A stretch of 64,000 bases of DNA. Source: Haliscomenobacter sp040401995. Lineage in GTDB: Bacteria > Bacteroidota > Bacteroidia > Chitinophagales > Saprospiraceae. The stretch lies in assembly GCA_040401995.1 (NCBI GenBank), contig JBBANM010000024.1, positions 1 to 64,000 on the forward strand, given 5' to 3'. The notes under the pieces are model-generated. The model had not been told where the DNA came from. It saw only the letters and a list, made by a program, of their open reading frames with translations, and did no database searches. This document shows, in pieces, positions 7,991 through 16,858 of this stretch. Position 1 is the stretch's first letter; each line of letters begins with the position of its first letter. A program made the translations under genes and the position numbers.

Positions 7991-9265
7991 TTAAACCTTT
8001 TCCATATATCCATATCCGACTGCGGTTTTAGCGCCGATTCCATGCTCTGTTAATGCCTGATGCATGGCTTCTGAGGCAATGTTAAGCAAGTCGGAGGCCA
8101 CCAAACTTTGATTCAAAACTCGATTACGGGTAGCCACTAAAAATTGAAAAGGAGTACCAACCGCAACTGCTAAGAAAACGATTGGGTTGGGATTTTGACT
8201 ATCGTTTGGACCTGATTTTCCTTGATAATAATCAGGATAATGAACATTCATGATGTCCTCTTCTACTTTTGGAATCGCTGTTGGGAAGGCATCAAAAAAT
8301 ACAATGTTGCCAACCCGATCGCCATTGTCGGAGGGGAATTGTTTATTTGCTGCATACCAGCTTTTTTGAACTACATTTTCCTTGTCTTTCCACTCCCCTG
8401 GGCAACCAAATAGATCGCAAAACGCTCGATCTTGCAAAGCTAGCGTCTCAGAACCCTCATATTTAGAATTGATCATCCAGCTTCGGGTAATACCTTTGAT
8501 GCTTGAAGCGGGAATATACGGGAACCCATATACATGATGCAAAGTAAATCCCACTTCAAAAACGCTCGCCCCGCCGATCCCGGTTATCAATCGATTGACG
8601 GTTTGGTATTTTTGTTCAACCAGGTTTGGATAAAGCTCCTGGGCCGTATTTAATTTTTCCTTTGCAAACGCAGCAAAGGGAAAATGACCGTAGTTAAATG
8701 CACCTTTGGGCAAATGGCGCATGGTTTCTTCGCCAGTCCCTTTTTTACGATTGGGTTTATTGACCTGATATAGCGTTGCTTTGTTTTTATTGCCTTCCCA
8801 AAAATTGACGCCTTTCATTACCCGCAAAGATAGATTGTCAATTTCATCAATAGTATCCTTTGTTAACAATGCTCTAGTATCCTTGGGGAGTTTGCTCAAT
8901 TGGTTTATATCAAATACTTCCTTAGGTTGTGGAGTTGAGGACTGGTTTTGCTGTGATTGATTCTGAGACTGTTTCCGTTCCAGCTCAGCTTGTTTATTGC
9001 GTTCTTTTTCTTCCTCTTGTTTCTTTTGACGTGCTTCGGTACGCATTTGTGCCAAAGTATCATCAATTGGTATCGCTTTACCATTTACTACAATTGAAGT
9101 AATGATGCCGCTTTTGTCGATTTCATACTCGCATTCCTGGTTATTCAGCTCTTTTTCAAGCTTGAAATGCAGCGGAATACTGACTTGTTTACTACTGGAT
9201 ATTTGGATAAATCGCGTCAAGCTACCATTCTCGCGTTCCCGGATTTTTAATTTTCCTTTTGGCAT
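7991..9265 (-). CDS. cmr6: Cmr6, type III-B RAMP protein with N-terminal extension
   Basis: This is a RAMP subunit that caps the Cmr crRNA-effector filament at the crRNA 3' end side. The Cmr6 core is in the C-terminal ~260 residues, with the RAMP loop ...GFPYIPASSIKGITRSW, FFDAFP and the glycine-rich end LTEHGIGAKTAVGYGYM. Ahead of it lie about 160 extra residues including a Gln/Glu/Lys-rich coiled segment (KKQEEEKERNKQAELERKQSQNQSQQ), longer than usual for the family. I place the start at the ATG at 9265, 14 bp after cmr5. An upstream GTG/TTG-type start at 9313 would overlap cmr5. Confidence 0.9.
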   Translation of the reverse strand: MPKGKLKIRERENGSLTRFIQISSSKQVSIPLHFKLEKELNNQECEYEIDKSGIITSIVVNGKAIPIDDTLAQMRTEARQKKQEEEKERNKQAELERKQSQNQSQQNQSSTPQPKEVFDINQLSKLPKDTRALLTKDTIDEIDNLSLRVMKGVNFWEGNKNKATLYQVNKPNRKKGTGEETMRHLPKGAFNYGHFPFAAFAKEKLNTAQELYPNLVEQKYQTVNRLITGIGGASVFEVGFTLHHVYGFPYIPASSIKGITRSWMINSKYEGSETLALQDRAFCDLFGCPGEWKDKENVVQKSWYAANKQFPSDNGDRVGNIVFFDAFPTAIPKVEEDIMNVHYPDYYQGKSGPNDSQNPNPIVFLAVAVGTPFQFLVATRNRVLNQSLVASDLLNIASEAMHQALTEHGIGAKTAVGYGYMEKV

Positions 9266-9279
9266 AATCCCGCTCTTTT

Positions 9280-9663
9280 TTATTCTAAACCTTTGGCAAA
9301 ACGGCGCAACCAAGTTACATAAGCCATGATCTCAAGGAGAACGGCTTTGTACTCCATAGAACTGCAATTGGTTAACTCCGTACTTAATCTTCTTCCCTCT
9401 TTTAAATTGATCAAGTGTTGATTTTCTTCTCTGCGCAGCCAGCGTTCCAATTGCGTATACACCGTTTTTGAAGCGGCATTTTTGTAGGTTGCAAAAACGA
9501 TAGCAGCGCCCAGGCCGTTGACTTTGATCAGCATGGGGAGTTCGCTTACAAAGGAGGAATACTCTTTTTTATGGGCAGTCATTCCTGCTTCTGCATCTTT
9601 ATAGGCTGATTGAGCCCGATCTTGCTCTACTGAATTGCGTAAGGTTGCTTGTTGATCTTCCAT
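9280..9663 (-). CDS. cmr5: Cmr5, type III-B small subunit
   Basis: This 127-residue all-alpha protein carries the Cmr5 pattern EQDRAQSAYKDAE in the first helix and ELPMLIKVNGLGAAIVFATYK in the middle, ending YVTWLRRFAKGL. Several copies line the groove of the Cmr complex next to the crRNA-target duplex. It lies between cmr4 (11 bp) and cmr6 (14 bp). Confidence 0.93.
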   Translation of the reverse strand: MEDQQATLRNSVEQDRAQSAYKDAEAGMTAHKKEYSSFVSELPMLIKVNGLGAAIVFATYKNAASKTVYTQLERWLRREENQHLINLKEGRRLSTELTNCSSMEYKAVLLEIMAYVTWLRRFAKGLE

Positions 9664-9674
9664 GAATGCCAGAA

Positions 9675-10631
9675 TTATTTAAGTAAAGCAATGCGGATGA
9701 GCCCTTTCCCCAAAGTTGAATTGGCGCCAACCTGTAATCTACTTTTGCCTTTAGTCACCAGTATGTCTTCAAAAAAATTCATTACCCCTTGAGCATCTGT
9801 TGATGAAGCAGCATAATCTCCCGAAAATTTGTTCTTATTCTCTTTATCATTTCCAGGGAAAACAGGACTAGCCAACACCAAACTGTACAATACGGACGAT
9901 TCGGGTAAGTATTCCTCAGTGAAGAGCGCGCCATCCGCTACCGTACCTGTTTCATTGTCGATTTTTGTTCGGGTAATGACCTCGGTCGATAAATTGGTAA
10001 AATCGCGGAAATCATCATCGTGGAGCAATACCAAACTGGTGCCCATTTTTTCTAACCACCAAGAGCTATCTGTAAACAAGTGACTCAACAACCAATTGCT
10101 TACCGCCGATAAATCGTCGTCTTTGGTAGCTTCGAAGGCATATTCTTCCAAGATGATTTTTCCATTACCGATGAGCAGATCAGCGCTTTTGGTTATGTAA
10201 GCTTTGCCCACTTCAGGAGCAGGTATGTCAAATTCGGTTAAGCCAACCTTGTTGGCAATTTCCGCCGTTTCCAAATCACGCAAAAACCGTTTCAATACCT
10301 GCGGGCAGGTAACCCAGGCAAAAACCCCTTTCATGCTTTTGACCGGAAAAAGCAACAAACGGGCATCGGTAAATCCAATTGCGCCAGCATAATTGTCATT
10401 TCCATCTCCTTCTGGCCCAAAAGTAATGTAGACATTGTTGTCTTTATCCCCTTTGACAATTTGTTCGGCGCGTTCACGGATCGCACCTTTTAGGCTGGAT
10501 CCTTCGATTTTCGGAAACTGCGTATGGCGCTCCCGTTGAATCGGCAAATCGATCACCCCCAATTCGCTCCCAGAGCCAGCATGTAACGGGGTTTCGCAAT
10601 AGAGAAACAATGGTTTGGCAATCTGATACAT
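9675..10631 (-). CDS. cmr4: Cmr4, type III-B backbone RAMP and target-RNA nuclease
   Basis: This 318-residue Cas7-group protein polymerises along the crRNA. In known Cmr4 proteins it cuts the target RNA at 6-nt intervals using an Asp near residue 26-30. Here the N-terminus PLFLYCETPLHAGSGSELGVIDLPIQRERHTQFPKIEGSSLKGAIRE has that Asp at position 28, followed by the RAMP motif. The C-terminus LQVGANSTLGKGLIRI is the glycine-rich loop. RNA cleavage is therefore probably intact. It starts 5 bp after cmr3. Confidence 0.94.
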   Translation of the reverse strand: MYQIAKPLFLYCETPLHAGSGSELGVIDLPIQRERHTQFPKIEGSSLKGAIRERAEQIVKGDKDNNVYITFGPEGDGNDNYAGAIGFTDARLLLFPVKSMKGVFAWVTCPQVLKRFLRDLETAEIANKVGLTEFDIPAPEVGKAYITKSADLLIGNGKIILEEYAFEATKDDDLSAVSNWLLSHLFTDSSWWLEKMGTSLVLLHDDDFRDFTNLSTEVITRTKIDNETGTVADGALFTEEYLPESSVLYSLVLASPVFPGNDKENKNKFSGDYAASSTDAQGVMNFFEDILVTKGKSRLQVGANSTLGKGLIRIALLK

Positions 10632-10636
10632 ATGGC

Positions 10637-11737
10637 TTATTGCTTGTTTGATGATGGAGAAGAGGTAGTTTTATGGGCAACACCAACATAGGCCAATCCA
10701 AATCCTTCCTGTGCTTTGTTCATTTCAGAAATACATTGGCCGTGGAAGGATTGGACGAGTTGATCCATATTGGCATCTGTTTTAAGATAGTAAACTGCTC
10801 CAGCAGGTACAGCTTTGCGCATTGGTTTGGGGCTGCGGGCTTTCATATCGAAACCCCCAAGATATTGTGGTCGATCCATCGCCACCGCGATGATTTCCAC
10901 CTGGTGACCAAGCCAGCTTCCGCTTAACGTACTGGGGTTTATCCCATTTGGCAACCAGCCTTGTTCAAAAAACGTGGGCGTGGCCAGTACGATTTTGCAA
11001 TAGTTGCCAGTGATTTTTGGCGCATCAATCCGAATGGCATCCTTGACGGAGTCATAATGGACAGATTTGGCCTCTCCGCCCATATTGAAAAACCCTTTTT
11101 CGGGTAAGGCTATGGGCAATGTATGGGCGTTGGTATCCACATGGATGCCTACGTCCGGTAGCGGTCTGAAAAGTTCAACGCGGTATAGTTTCCCTTCTTC
11201 AGCACTTCCGGTAAGCTTACTACGGGTAAGCCCTATCTTGGGCTCGCGGGTGAGAAACGCTTCAGTTTTGGTAATCGTTGGTGTTTCACCGGCCAACAAA
11301 TATGCTTGAAATGAAGCTGCATCAACATAACCTTTTCCACCTAAAGGGATAGCGGGTGCGAAATCATCGGCAACTTTTAAAACGTGAGAGGTAGGAAGGG
11401 AACTGGCAAATTCCGCCGCTTCAAGATTCAGAATGCTTTTAGCTTCATTGGCTTTCGGGTTTTTACTGGCTACTACATCATATGGGCACGGCAGATAAAC
11501 GCTTGTTCCTTTTTGCAAAAACACCCCCTTTAGCTGTAGTTTGCTGGTGAAATCACTACTGGTGCCCGCCTGAGCCAAATCAACCAGATTTCTGCTCCAT
11601 AAAGCAGTGCGCAATGCCCCGTAAATAACGCTAGGCGGCGGTGGAAAAAGACCATTCGCCCATACCTCCTCCCCACTGGAAAAAGGTTTGCCATCGCGAA
11701 AAAAAAGCGTATCAAAAGCGGTTAACTTAATTTGCAT
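10637..11737 (-). CDS. cmr3: Cmr3, type III-B Cas5-group RAMP protein
   Basis: This 366-residue subunit binds the crRNA 5' tag and contacts Cas10. The N-terminus is diagnostic: FDTLFFRDGKPFSSGEEVWANGLFPPPPSVIYGALRTAL. The middle holds the repeat-handle-binding loops (PKIGLTRSKLTGSAEEGKLYRVELFRPL), and the C-terminus is Gly-rich (EGFGLAYVGVA). The gene overlaps the end of cmr2 by 11 bp, indicating translational coupling. Confidence 0.93.
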   Translation of the reverse strand: MQIKLTAFDTLFFRDGKPFSSGEEVWANGLFPPPPSVIYGALRTALWSRNLVDLAQAGTSSDFTSKLQLKGVFLQKGTSVYLPCPYDVVASKNPKANEAKSILNLEAAEFASSLPTSHVLKVADDFAPAIPLGGKGYVDAASFQAYLLAGETPTITKTEAFLTREPKIGLTRSKLTGSAEEGKLYRVELFRPLPDVGIHVDTNAHTLPIALPEKGFFNMGGEAKSVHYDSVKDAIRIDAPKITGNYCKIVLATPTFFEQGWLPNGINPSTLSGSWLGHQVEIIAVAMDRPQYLGGFDMKARSPKPMRKAVPAGAVYYLKTDANMDQLVQSFHGQCISEMNKAQEGFGLAYVGVAHKTTSSPSSNKQ

Positions 11738-13559
11738 GATCTGGTTGGCGGTTTAGGAAGTCAGCAATTTCAAGAAAATGGAGCGCATTTTGGTACTTGT
11801 GTTCGTGGGTTCGATCCCGGAACAACAGCAATACAGCCTGTTGCATTTTATCCATTACACTTTGGGCGCTTTCTTGTGGATTTGCCTGTAAGTATTGGTG
11901 AAGTCCTTGATCTATGATGGATCTTTTTATCAAGCGTCTCAGTTCCGTTTCAATGATGGAGCTAAAGTCGGCTTTAAAATCTTTACTGCGCCCCAACAAA
12001 CCCATCAATTCGCGATTGATGGTTGTGATGAAGGTATTGGAAAAACAGCCTTGTTGTTGGTAAAGTACGCAGGTACGAAGCGCTTCCAAATACATTAATT
12101 CATTTTTTGGAATGCCCCAGCGGGCGCTCGCGCGCTGAATTTCTCCCGATCGCTTCATTAGATAAATACAAAAGGCGTTGCGCTTAGCATCTTCTTTGGC
12201 GTGATCTTGGGCTTTTTGGGCACTGCGCACCACTTCTCCCAGCGGTGTTTTGTAATGCGCGATGCAGATCCCCGCCGAAAAAGTAATTTCCATTTTGGTA
12301 GGCAATTGTTGACTTACTTCAGTGCGGTACAAGTTGCGCAGGTACTGCAATACTTCAAATAAATACTGCAAATTGACAAAACCGGTAAAATCATCGCCGC
12401 CAGCATACACGGCTTGCCCGCGTTTTTCCGAACCGCCTTCAAGAAAATTTCTAGCCTTTTGGGCAAAATGGTACAAACGCTCCGCCAACTGCGACTGAAA
12501 TGCTTTGAGATCAGCTGCTTCATCCAGATACGCGGCATCGCCCGACCAAATGCGACCCATACTGTCGCCATCAAAAGATAGCAAAGCATAATAGGGGGAG
12601 CGGGTTGGTAATTGGGCGGCTTTGCCTTTTTTCCAGATCTCGCTTAGTTTTTCTTGTAGATTTTTTAGGTACTCTTTGGGTTCGTATTTTAAGCCGTGTT
12701 TTTTAAAATAGTCTCTGGTTAAGTTTTCGGGGAATAGCAACTGTCCATCCCAATCCTTAGTGTCATAAAGGCCTTTGTAATACCCATAATCAAAACCTAA
12801 GGGGCTGGTTTTGACCTTTTCGCTAAAAGTTAGAATGGCAATGTCGGCGGTTGATAAGAATGGCTTGTTGCTATAAAATCTTTTGGTAGCAACGACTGCA
12901 GAAAGCCCCTCTCTTTCACTAAGTTTTACAGCATCTACATGGACAAATTTTGGATTGCTTTTGTCAATAAAATAAGGCGTTTTAAAATTTTTATTGGCAC
13001 TAAAGATCAAGGCATCCCGTTCACCAGTCACTGAACATTTTCGGCCACTTTCGTCAATCGGTAAGGGATCAAAGGTGCGGGTGTTTTTGATTGCCGAAAG
13101 CCGCGATTCGATGTTTTTATAGGCCTGGCGGTAGTTGTCAGGGCTACTCAGTGGTTCAAAAACCCAATATACTTCCAAATGGGAACGGATTTGTTCCATA
13201 AAACGCTCCTGAAAAATAGCATCAGCAGGGCGGATCTTTAATTCATCATAAGCGTCTTTGGCAAAAGCCTCTAACGTTTCACGAACACAGGTTTCTATGC
13301 CAACACCCATGGCCTTGGCATCTTGGGCATTGATGTCTACTTGGGCTAAAAACTTATTGGGTAATGATTGAGCCTCATTGCCAGTTGGGATAAATGGAAA
13401 AATGACCTCCGCTTGGTATTGGGTTTGAGCCAAACGAATGGCTGCAAGAATCAATTCTGAAAGGATATCGCTTCCGGCCTTTAGGTCTATTGTTTTGCGT
13501 GCCTGGGCAATGAATGATTGTACCGGGCCAATGGTGAATAGAAAAAGGTGGTTTGCCAT
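11727..13559 (-). CDS. cmr2: Cmr2 (Cas10) without HD domain, with active-type GGDD palm
   Basis: This is the large subunit of the Cmr complex, 610 residues from the ATG at 13559 (a longer start at 13640 would run into ptuB and adds no domain). It begins directly at LFTIGPVQSFIAQARKTIDLKAGS, so the N-terminal HD DNase domain found in many Cas10 proteins is absent. FDGDSMG is near residue 330 and YAGGDDF is at 385-391, so the cyclase palm is intact and probably makes a nucleotide second messenger. In the central region only one Cys of the usual zinc-ribbon cysteines remains (KCSVTGERDALIF). It starts 38 bp after ptuB and overlaps cmr3. Confidence 0.93.
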   Translation of the reverse strand: MANHLFLFTIGPVQSFIAQARKTIDLKAGSDILSELILAAIRLAQTQYQAEVIFPFIPTGNEAQSLPNKFLAQVDINAQDAKAMGVGIETCVRETLEAFAKDAYDELKIRPADAIFQERFMEQIRSHLEVYWVFEPLSSPDNYRQAYKNIESRLSAIKNTRTFDPLPIDESGRKCSVTGERDALIFSANKNFKTPYFIDKSNPKFVHVDAVKLSEREGLSAVVATKRFYSNKPFLSTADIAILTFSEKVKTSPLGFDYGYYKGLYDTKDWDGQLLFPENLTRDYFKKHGLKYEPKEYLKNLQEKLSEIWKKGKAAQLPTRSPYYALLSFDGDSMGRIWSGDAAYLDEAADLKAFQSQLAERLYHFAQKARNFLEGGSEKRGQAVYAGGDDFTGFVNLQYLFEVLQYLRNLYRTEVSQQLPTKMEITFSAGICIAHYKTPLGEVVRSAQKAQDHAKEDAKRNAFCIYLMKRSGEIQRASARWGIPKNELMYLEALRTCVLYQQQGCFSNTFITTINRELMGLLGRSKDFKADFSSIIETELRRLIKRSIIDQGLHQYLQANPQESAQSVMDKMQQAVLLLFRDRTHEHKYQNALHFLEIADFLNRQPDHAN

Positions 13560-13597
13560 AATTAAATTTTTATATTCAGCTTCTACATTGTTCCGCG

Positions 13598-14272
13598 TTA
13601 AAGGTATTCCTGGCGGAGATACGTTATGATAATGCCGCAAAAGGGTTCGAATTTTTCATCTTTTTTTTCCTCAAAACCAGCAATCAGCGCCAATGCCTCG
13701 TCAGTAGATCCCACATCCAAAAAACCAACTAAGGCTTTTTTTCGACTTATTTTGAGCGACTTATGATTTAGGTTGAGTACTTCTTCTACGGATGCACTAA
13801 CTTCTAGTGATTTTGAAACTACCTGCCCTTCAGAGGTTACTAGGAGTTGGTTTTCACAATTTGGATTGGTTGGTTTTAGATCAGCGTGCAAGGAAAGTCT
13901 ATCCTTTCGAGGGTCACAGTGGATGTCTCGAGGCGGTAAAGCTTTTTCATTGCCAAAACAGGATCCAACCAAATTGTGATAATCAAAGATCTTTTCTTTG
14001 TGGGAGGATCTCGGATCCACATGATCTATTCGCATTTGTGAATCATCACTTGGCAAACCTTTGTGGATGGCGCTGTTACAGTAGGCGCAAATGTAACCTT
14101 GCTCTTTTAAGAGGTCATCTTGTAAATCCTTTTTGATAGCGGAAGCATTTTTTCCAAAAAAATCCCAATGCTCGTTACTTTTTTTAGCGCCTAAAATGTT
14201 TTCATTTTGCTTTACTCATTCTATTAATTTTGAATGGGATGGGGCGTTGTTTTGTTTTTGGATGTATTTCAT
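13598..14272 (-). pseudogene. ptuB: PtuB-like HNH nuclease (Septu), interrupted by an in-frame TGA
   Basis: Translating from the ATG at 14272, which overlaps the ptuA stop as ATGA, gives MKYIQKQNNAPSHSKLIE, then TGA at 14218-14216, then an uninterrupted 205-codon frame to 13598. The family pattern is clear after the stop: LLKEQGYICAYCNSAIH with CxxC, then RIDHVDPRS, DYHNLVGSC and CDPRKDRLSLH. These are the metal-binding and HNH-type motifs of the TIGR02646/PtuB nucleases. A Trp codon (TGG) is the likely ancestor of the TGA. The remaining open frame has no good ATG before the CxxC. The first conventional ATG (SQMRID) would remove the zinc motif. The gene is thus probably broken, unless the TGA is read through, internal initiation rescues it, or it is a sequencing error. 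Confidence 0.8.
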
Positions 14273-15759
14273 TTGCCAATTATTCTTTTTCTTGTTATAA
14301 GACTTTTTAATTTGATGATATCAGGATGATTTTCCCCATGATCCCCAGAAGCATTGATTTCTTTAATCAAAAGATTGATTTGTTCTTCGGCCTCATCTTT
14401 GGAATCAAGAGTGATTAATTTACTTATCTGGTCAATTTTATAGGAAATTTTCCCTGGCTCTACATCCATTGTAGTTTCTAAGATGTCGGATGCTTCCCGA
14501 GCATAAGTATCGAGTACATCATAAATTTCGCCATTCTCCAAAGTTTTTATGTGTTTGGAGCCGATATTTCCCAATACCAAGGGGCTATGGGTAGTGGCAA
14601 TCAACTGAACGTTGGGGAAAAGCTTTTTAAATTTTGGTAAAACACTCATTTGCCAGGCAGGATGCAAATGCACATCTATTTCGTCTATCAACACGATGCC
14701 AAAACCTACAGTTAAAGGGCTACCTTCTCCATAGGAAGGATTGTTGTCAATTAACGCAATTGCTAAATCCGTCACTATTCCCAGTAGTACGCGCTCGCCA
14801 GAAGAAAGCTGGCGGATGTCCAAAATGGATTCTTCGTTGTCGCTTTTATTGCGTTTTGTGATGCACAATCTTTCGTTTTCTAAGTTGTAATCAATGGATA
14901 AATTTGTATAATCATAGTGCTCATCAGAAAGAAAATACGCCACCGACTCAGTAAGCCAGTCGAGGTGTTTTTTTGCTATAGCATTGTTTTTTTGGTATCC
15001 TACCTTTTGGCGTCGATCTATCCATTTGAAAAAGGTCTCAAAATTCTTATCTGCCTCGGTTTTGGCCATTTCGCCGGGCTTGTAATATTTTAATACTGGG
15101 CGATTATCGATTTCAGGCCGCAAATACTGCTGAAAATAATTACTCAATACGGATATTTCAAACTGGTCTTCAGGCTCGCCAAATTCTACGTCTTCTAATC
15201 CTATTTTGGAGTTGATGGATGTTTTTACAAGGATTTGGGTATTGGGGTGTTCTTGTATAATGAATGAGCTTCCAGATCCATCCTCTTCATTATGGTCAAT
15301 TGAGTTGTCAGATTCATTTTCTTCATTATGGCCAATTGAGCTGTCAAATTGATCTTCTTCATTGTGGTCAATTGAGTTGTCAGATTCATTTTCTTCATTA
15401 TGGCCAATTGAGCTGTCAGATTGATCTTCTTCATTGTGGTCATTTGCCTGTTTTTCGAGTATCTGATATGCCAATTTAAATTCAACGCTTAGTAAAGCGG
15501 CATACTGACCCACTTTTACATCTTTTGAAGATAGGGTTGAATGGGAATTTGGGTAATTAAATGCGTGGATCGCTAATTCCTGAATGGTTTCATAAACCGC
15601 GTCTAAAAGGGTAGTTTTACCACCGCCATTTCCAGCAATAAAAACCGTTAATTCTGGATCAAATTCTACTGCCACGAACTGAAAACCTCGAAAGGAATTC
15701 AACTCCATTTTTTTTACTTCTACTTTAAATTGTACAAAATCGGTTGCAAATAATGACAT
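14269..15759 (-). CDS. ptuA: PtuA-like AAA/ABC ATPase (Septu) with acidic repeat insert
   Basis: This 496-residue SMC-like ATPase pairs with an HNH nuclease in Septu defence (and in Ec78-type retrons). The Walker A motif is GNGGGKTT (43-50), the ABC signature is LSSGERVLL (about 325-335), Walker B is GIVLIDEIDVHLHP, and the switch His is in LIATTHSPLV. Between Walker A and the coiled region, residues 108-167 are five copies of a 12-residue acidic unit of the type HNEEDQSDSSIG. The gene starts 5 bp after cmr1 and its stop overlaps the ptuB start, so it is embedded in the cmr operon. OLD-family or other overcoming-type ATPases are the alternative, but the downstream HNH partner favours PtuA. 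Confidence 0.85.
   Translation of the reverse strand: MSLFATDFVQFKVEVKKMELNSFRGFQFVAVEFDPELTVFIAGNGGGKTTLLDAVYETIQELAIHAFNYPNSHSTLSSKDVKVGQYAALLSVEFKLAYQILEKQANDHNEEDQSDSSIGHNEENESDNSIDHNEEDQFDSSIGHNEENESDNSIDHNEEDGSGSSFIIQEHPNTQILVKTSINSKIGLEDVEFGEPEDQFEISVLSNYFQQYLRPEIDNRPVLKYYKPGEMAKTEADKNFETFFKWIDRRQKVGYQKNNAIAKKHLDWLTESVAYFLSDEHYDYTNLSIDYNLENERLCITKRNKSDNEESILDIRQLSSGERVLLGIVTDLAIALIDNNPSYGEGSPLTVGFGIVLIDEIDVHLHPAWQMSVLPKFKKLFPNVQLIATTHSPLVLGNIGSKHIKTLENGEIYDVLDTYAREASDILETTMDVEPGKISYKIDQISKLITLDSKDEAEEQINLLIKEINASGDHGENHPDIIKLKSLITRKRIIGK
15259..15438 (-). repeat. Five 36-bp tandem repeats inside ptuA
   Basis: Five in-frame 36-bp units encode HNEE-x-(D/G)SS-I(G/D)-like 12-residue repeats. 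Two sub-types alternate (one with NESDNSID, one with DQSDSSIG), so the DNA also repeats at 72 bp, suggesting duplication of a dimer. Copy number could vary between strains. Confidence 0.85.
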
Positions 15760-15764
15760 CTCGG

Positions 15765-16757
15765 TTACAGTATTTTTGATTTAAAAGTTTGCTGCACATT
15801 CAAACTGATCAAGTGCACATCACGATCAGGAACGGTATTCAAGGTAGTGATGATGGGGCGACTATCCGCCAAAACAGAAACATAAACAGGGGATGCAAAA
15901 CGCCCATTGAACGAATGCCCCAGCGAAGGTTCATATTCTCGGGTATGTTTCTGTTTTACATCATGCGTTGCATCACTGATTTTTCTGGTCAAAGCATCGA
16001 CTGAATTTGTTGAACGACCAATCTCGATTCGCATGATCCAGGGGAAACGTTCCATTCTTCCGGTGTAGGTATTCTGAATGATGCCATTGGAAAGCAAGGA
16101 GTAGTTGGGCGAAAACTGCCCAACCAATTGGTGCAGATCTGCAATGCTGGGTTGAAACAATTCTACTGTGTTATCGGCAATAGATGAACGAGCGCCTACA
16201 ACCTGAAAACTACCCATGCCGCGTCTAACTCTACGGCCCAGCCCGCCAAGAAAAACCGTGAGTTGAAAGAGGGAAATGAGCTTTTCGCGGTTAAAAATTT
16301 CGGTCTTCACATTGTTGACCGGCGCTATCACCGAGTAATCTCCGCCAGTTTGCTGAATGCGGAATATTACTTCGAATTGCGTTTTTTTATCAAAGGCTTT
16401 CCCTTTGAAACCGTAATCTTTGTGAGGAACCAATTTGTGTTCGTGAAATTGAGCGCCAGTTCCTGGCTTGACTTGCAAGGCAAAACTGCTGCGTTTACCA
16501 TCATTCTGGGCTGCGCCTGCGCCGCCAAAAATGTCTGCTTCTTGATCGCGTAGCCCTTTAGAAATAAAGGTGATTTTTTGCTGTGGAGTATTCGATTTTA
16601 GCACTTGACTGTCGATGGGTAAATGGCCGTGTAGGGCACGCCACCAAAAACGCATGGCGCCTTTGATGCTGCTTGCCCTGAATTCTGGGGTGGATCCGTC
16701 TGCGCCGGCCAGAAACATCGGGGTGATGGTTTCACAGGTGAAAGTTATTATCTCCAT
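15765..16757 (-). CDS. cmr1: Cmr1, type III-B RAMP protein
   Basis: This 330-residue Cas7-like subunit sits at the crRNA 3' end of the Cmr complex. The N-terminus is typical: FTCETITPMFLAGADGSTPEFRASSIKGAMRFWWRALHG. GGLGRRVRRGMGSFQV provides the glycine- and arginine-rich RNA-binding loop. It is the first gene of the minus-strand operon cmr1-ptuA-ptuB-cmr2-3-4-5-6 and two ancillary genes. No clear TAnnTTTG box was found in the 75 bp upstream, where a hairpin terminator isolates it from the CRISPR array. Confidence 0.93.
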   Translation of the reverse strand: MEIITFTCETITPMFLAGADGSTPEFRASSIKGAMRFWWRALHGHLPIDSQVLKSNTPQQKITFISKGLRDQEADIFGGAGAAQNDGKRSSFALQVKPGTGAQFHEHKLVPHKDYGFKGKAFDKKTQFEVIFRIQQTGGDYSVIAPVNNVKTEIFNREKLISLFQLTVFLGGLGRRVRRGMGSFQVVGARSSIADNTVELFQPSIADLHQLVGQFSPNYSLLSNGIIQNTYTGRMERFPWIMRIEIGRSTNSVDALTRKISDATHDVKQKHTREYEPSLGHSFNGRFASPVYVSVLADSRPIITTLNTVPDRDVHLISLNVQQTFKSKIL

Positions 16758-16821
16758 TTTAACTTTTTCTTGTGAGCTAATGTAGGGAGATTTTTAGCAA
16801 TTTTCTATTCCCGTATGAAAA

Positions 16822-16858
16822 TAAAAAAAATAATATACTGAAGACCTGCTTCAGTATA
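16822..16858 (-). terminator. Terminator between CRISPR array 1 and the cmr operon
   Basis: A perfect 10-bp inverted repeat (TATACTGAAG, 16834-16843 with 16849-16858, 5-nt loop) is followed on the minus strand by a T-rich tract. It overlaps the stop codon of the gene fragment at 16851-17073 and would end leftward transcripts from the array before cmr1. Confidence 0.75.

Noticed and set aside
13598..14056. A shorter ptuB gene starting at the TTG at 14056
   Set aside because: This start would drop the CAYC zinc motif that is encoded in the same frame just upstream. The homologous frame clearly goes back to the ATG at 14272 through a TGA.
14216..14218. TGA read as selenocysteine in ptuB
   Set aside because: The position matches a Trp in the family, no SECIS-like hairpin was seen right after it, and selenoproteins of this family are not known.
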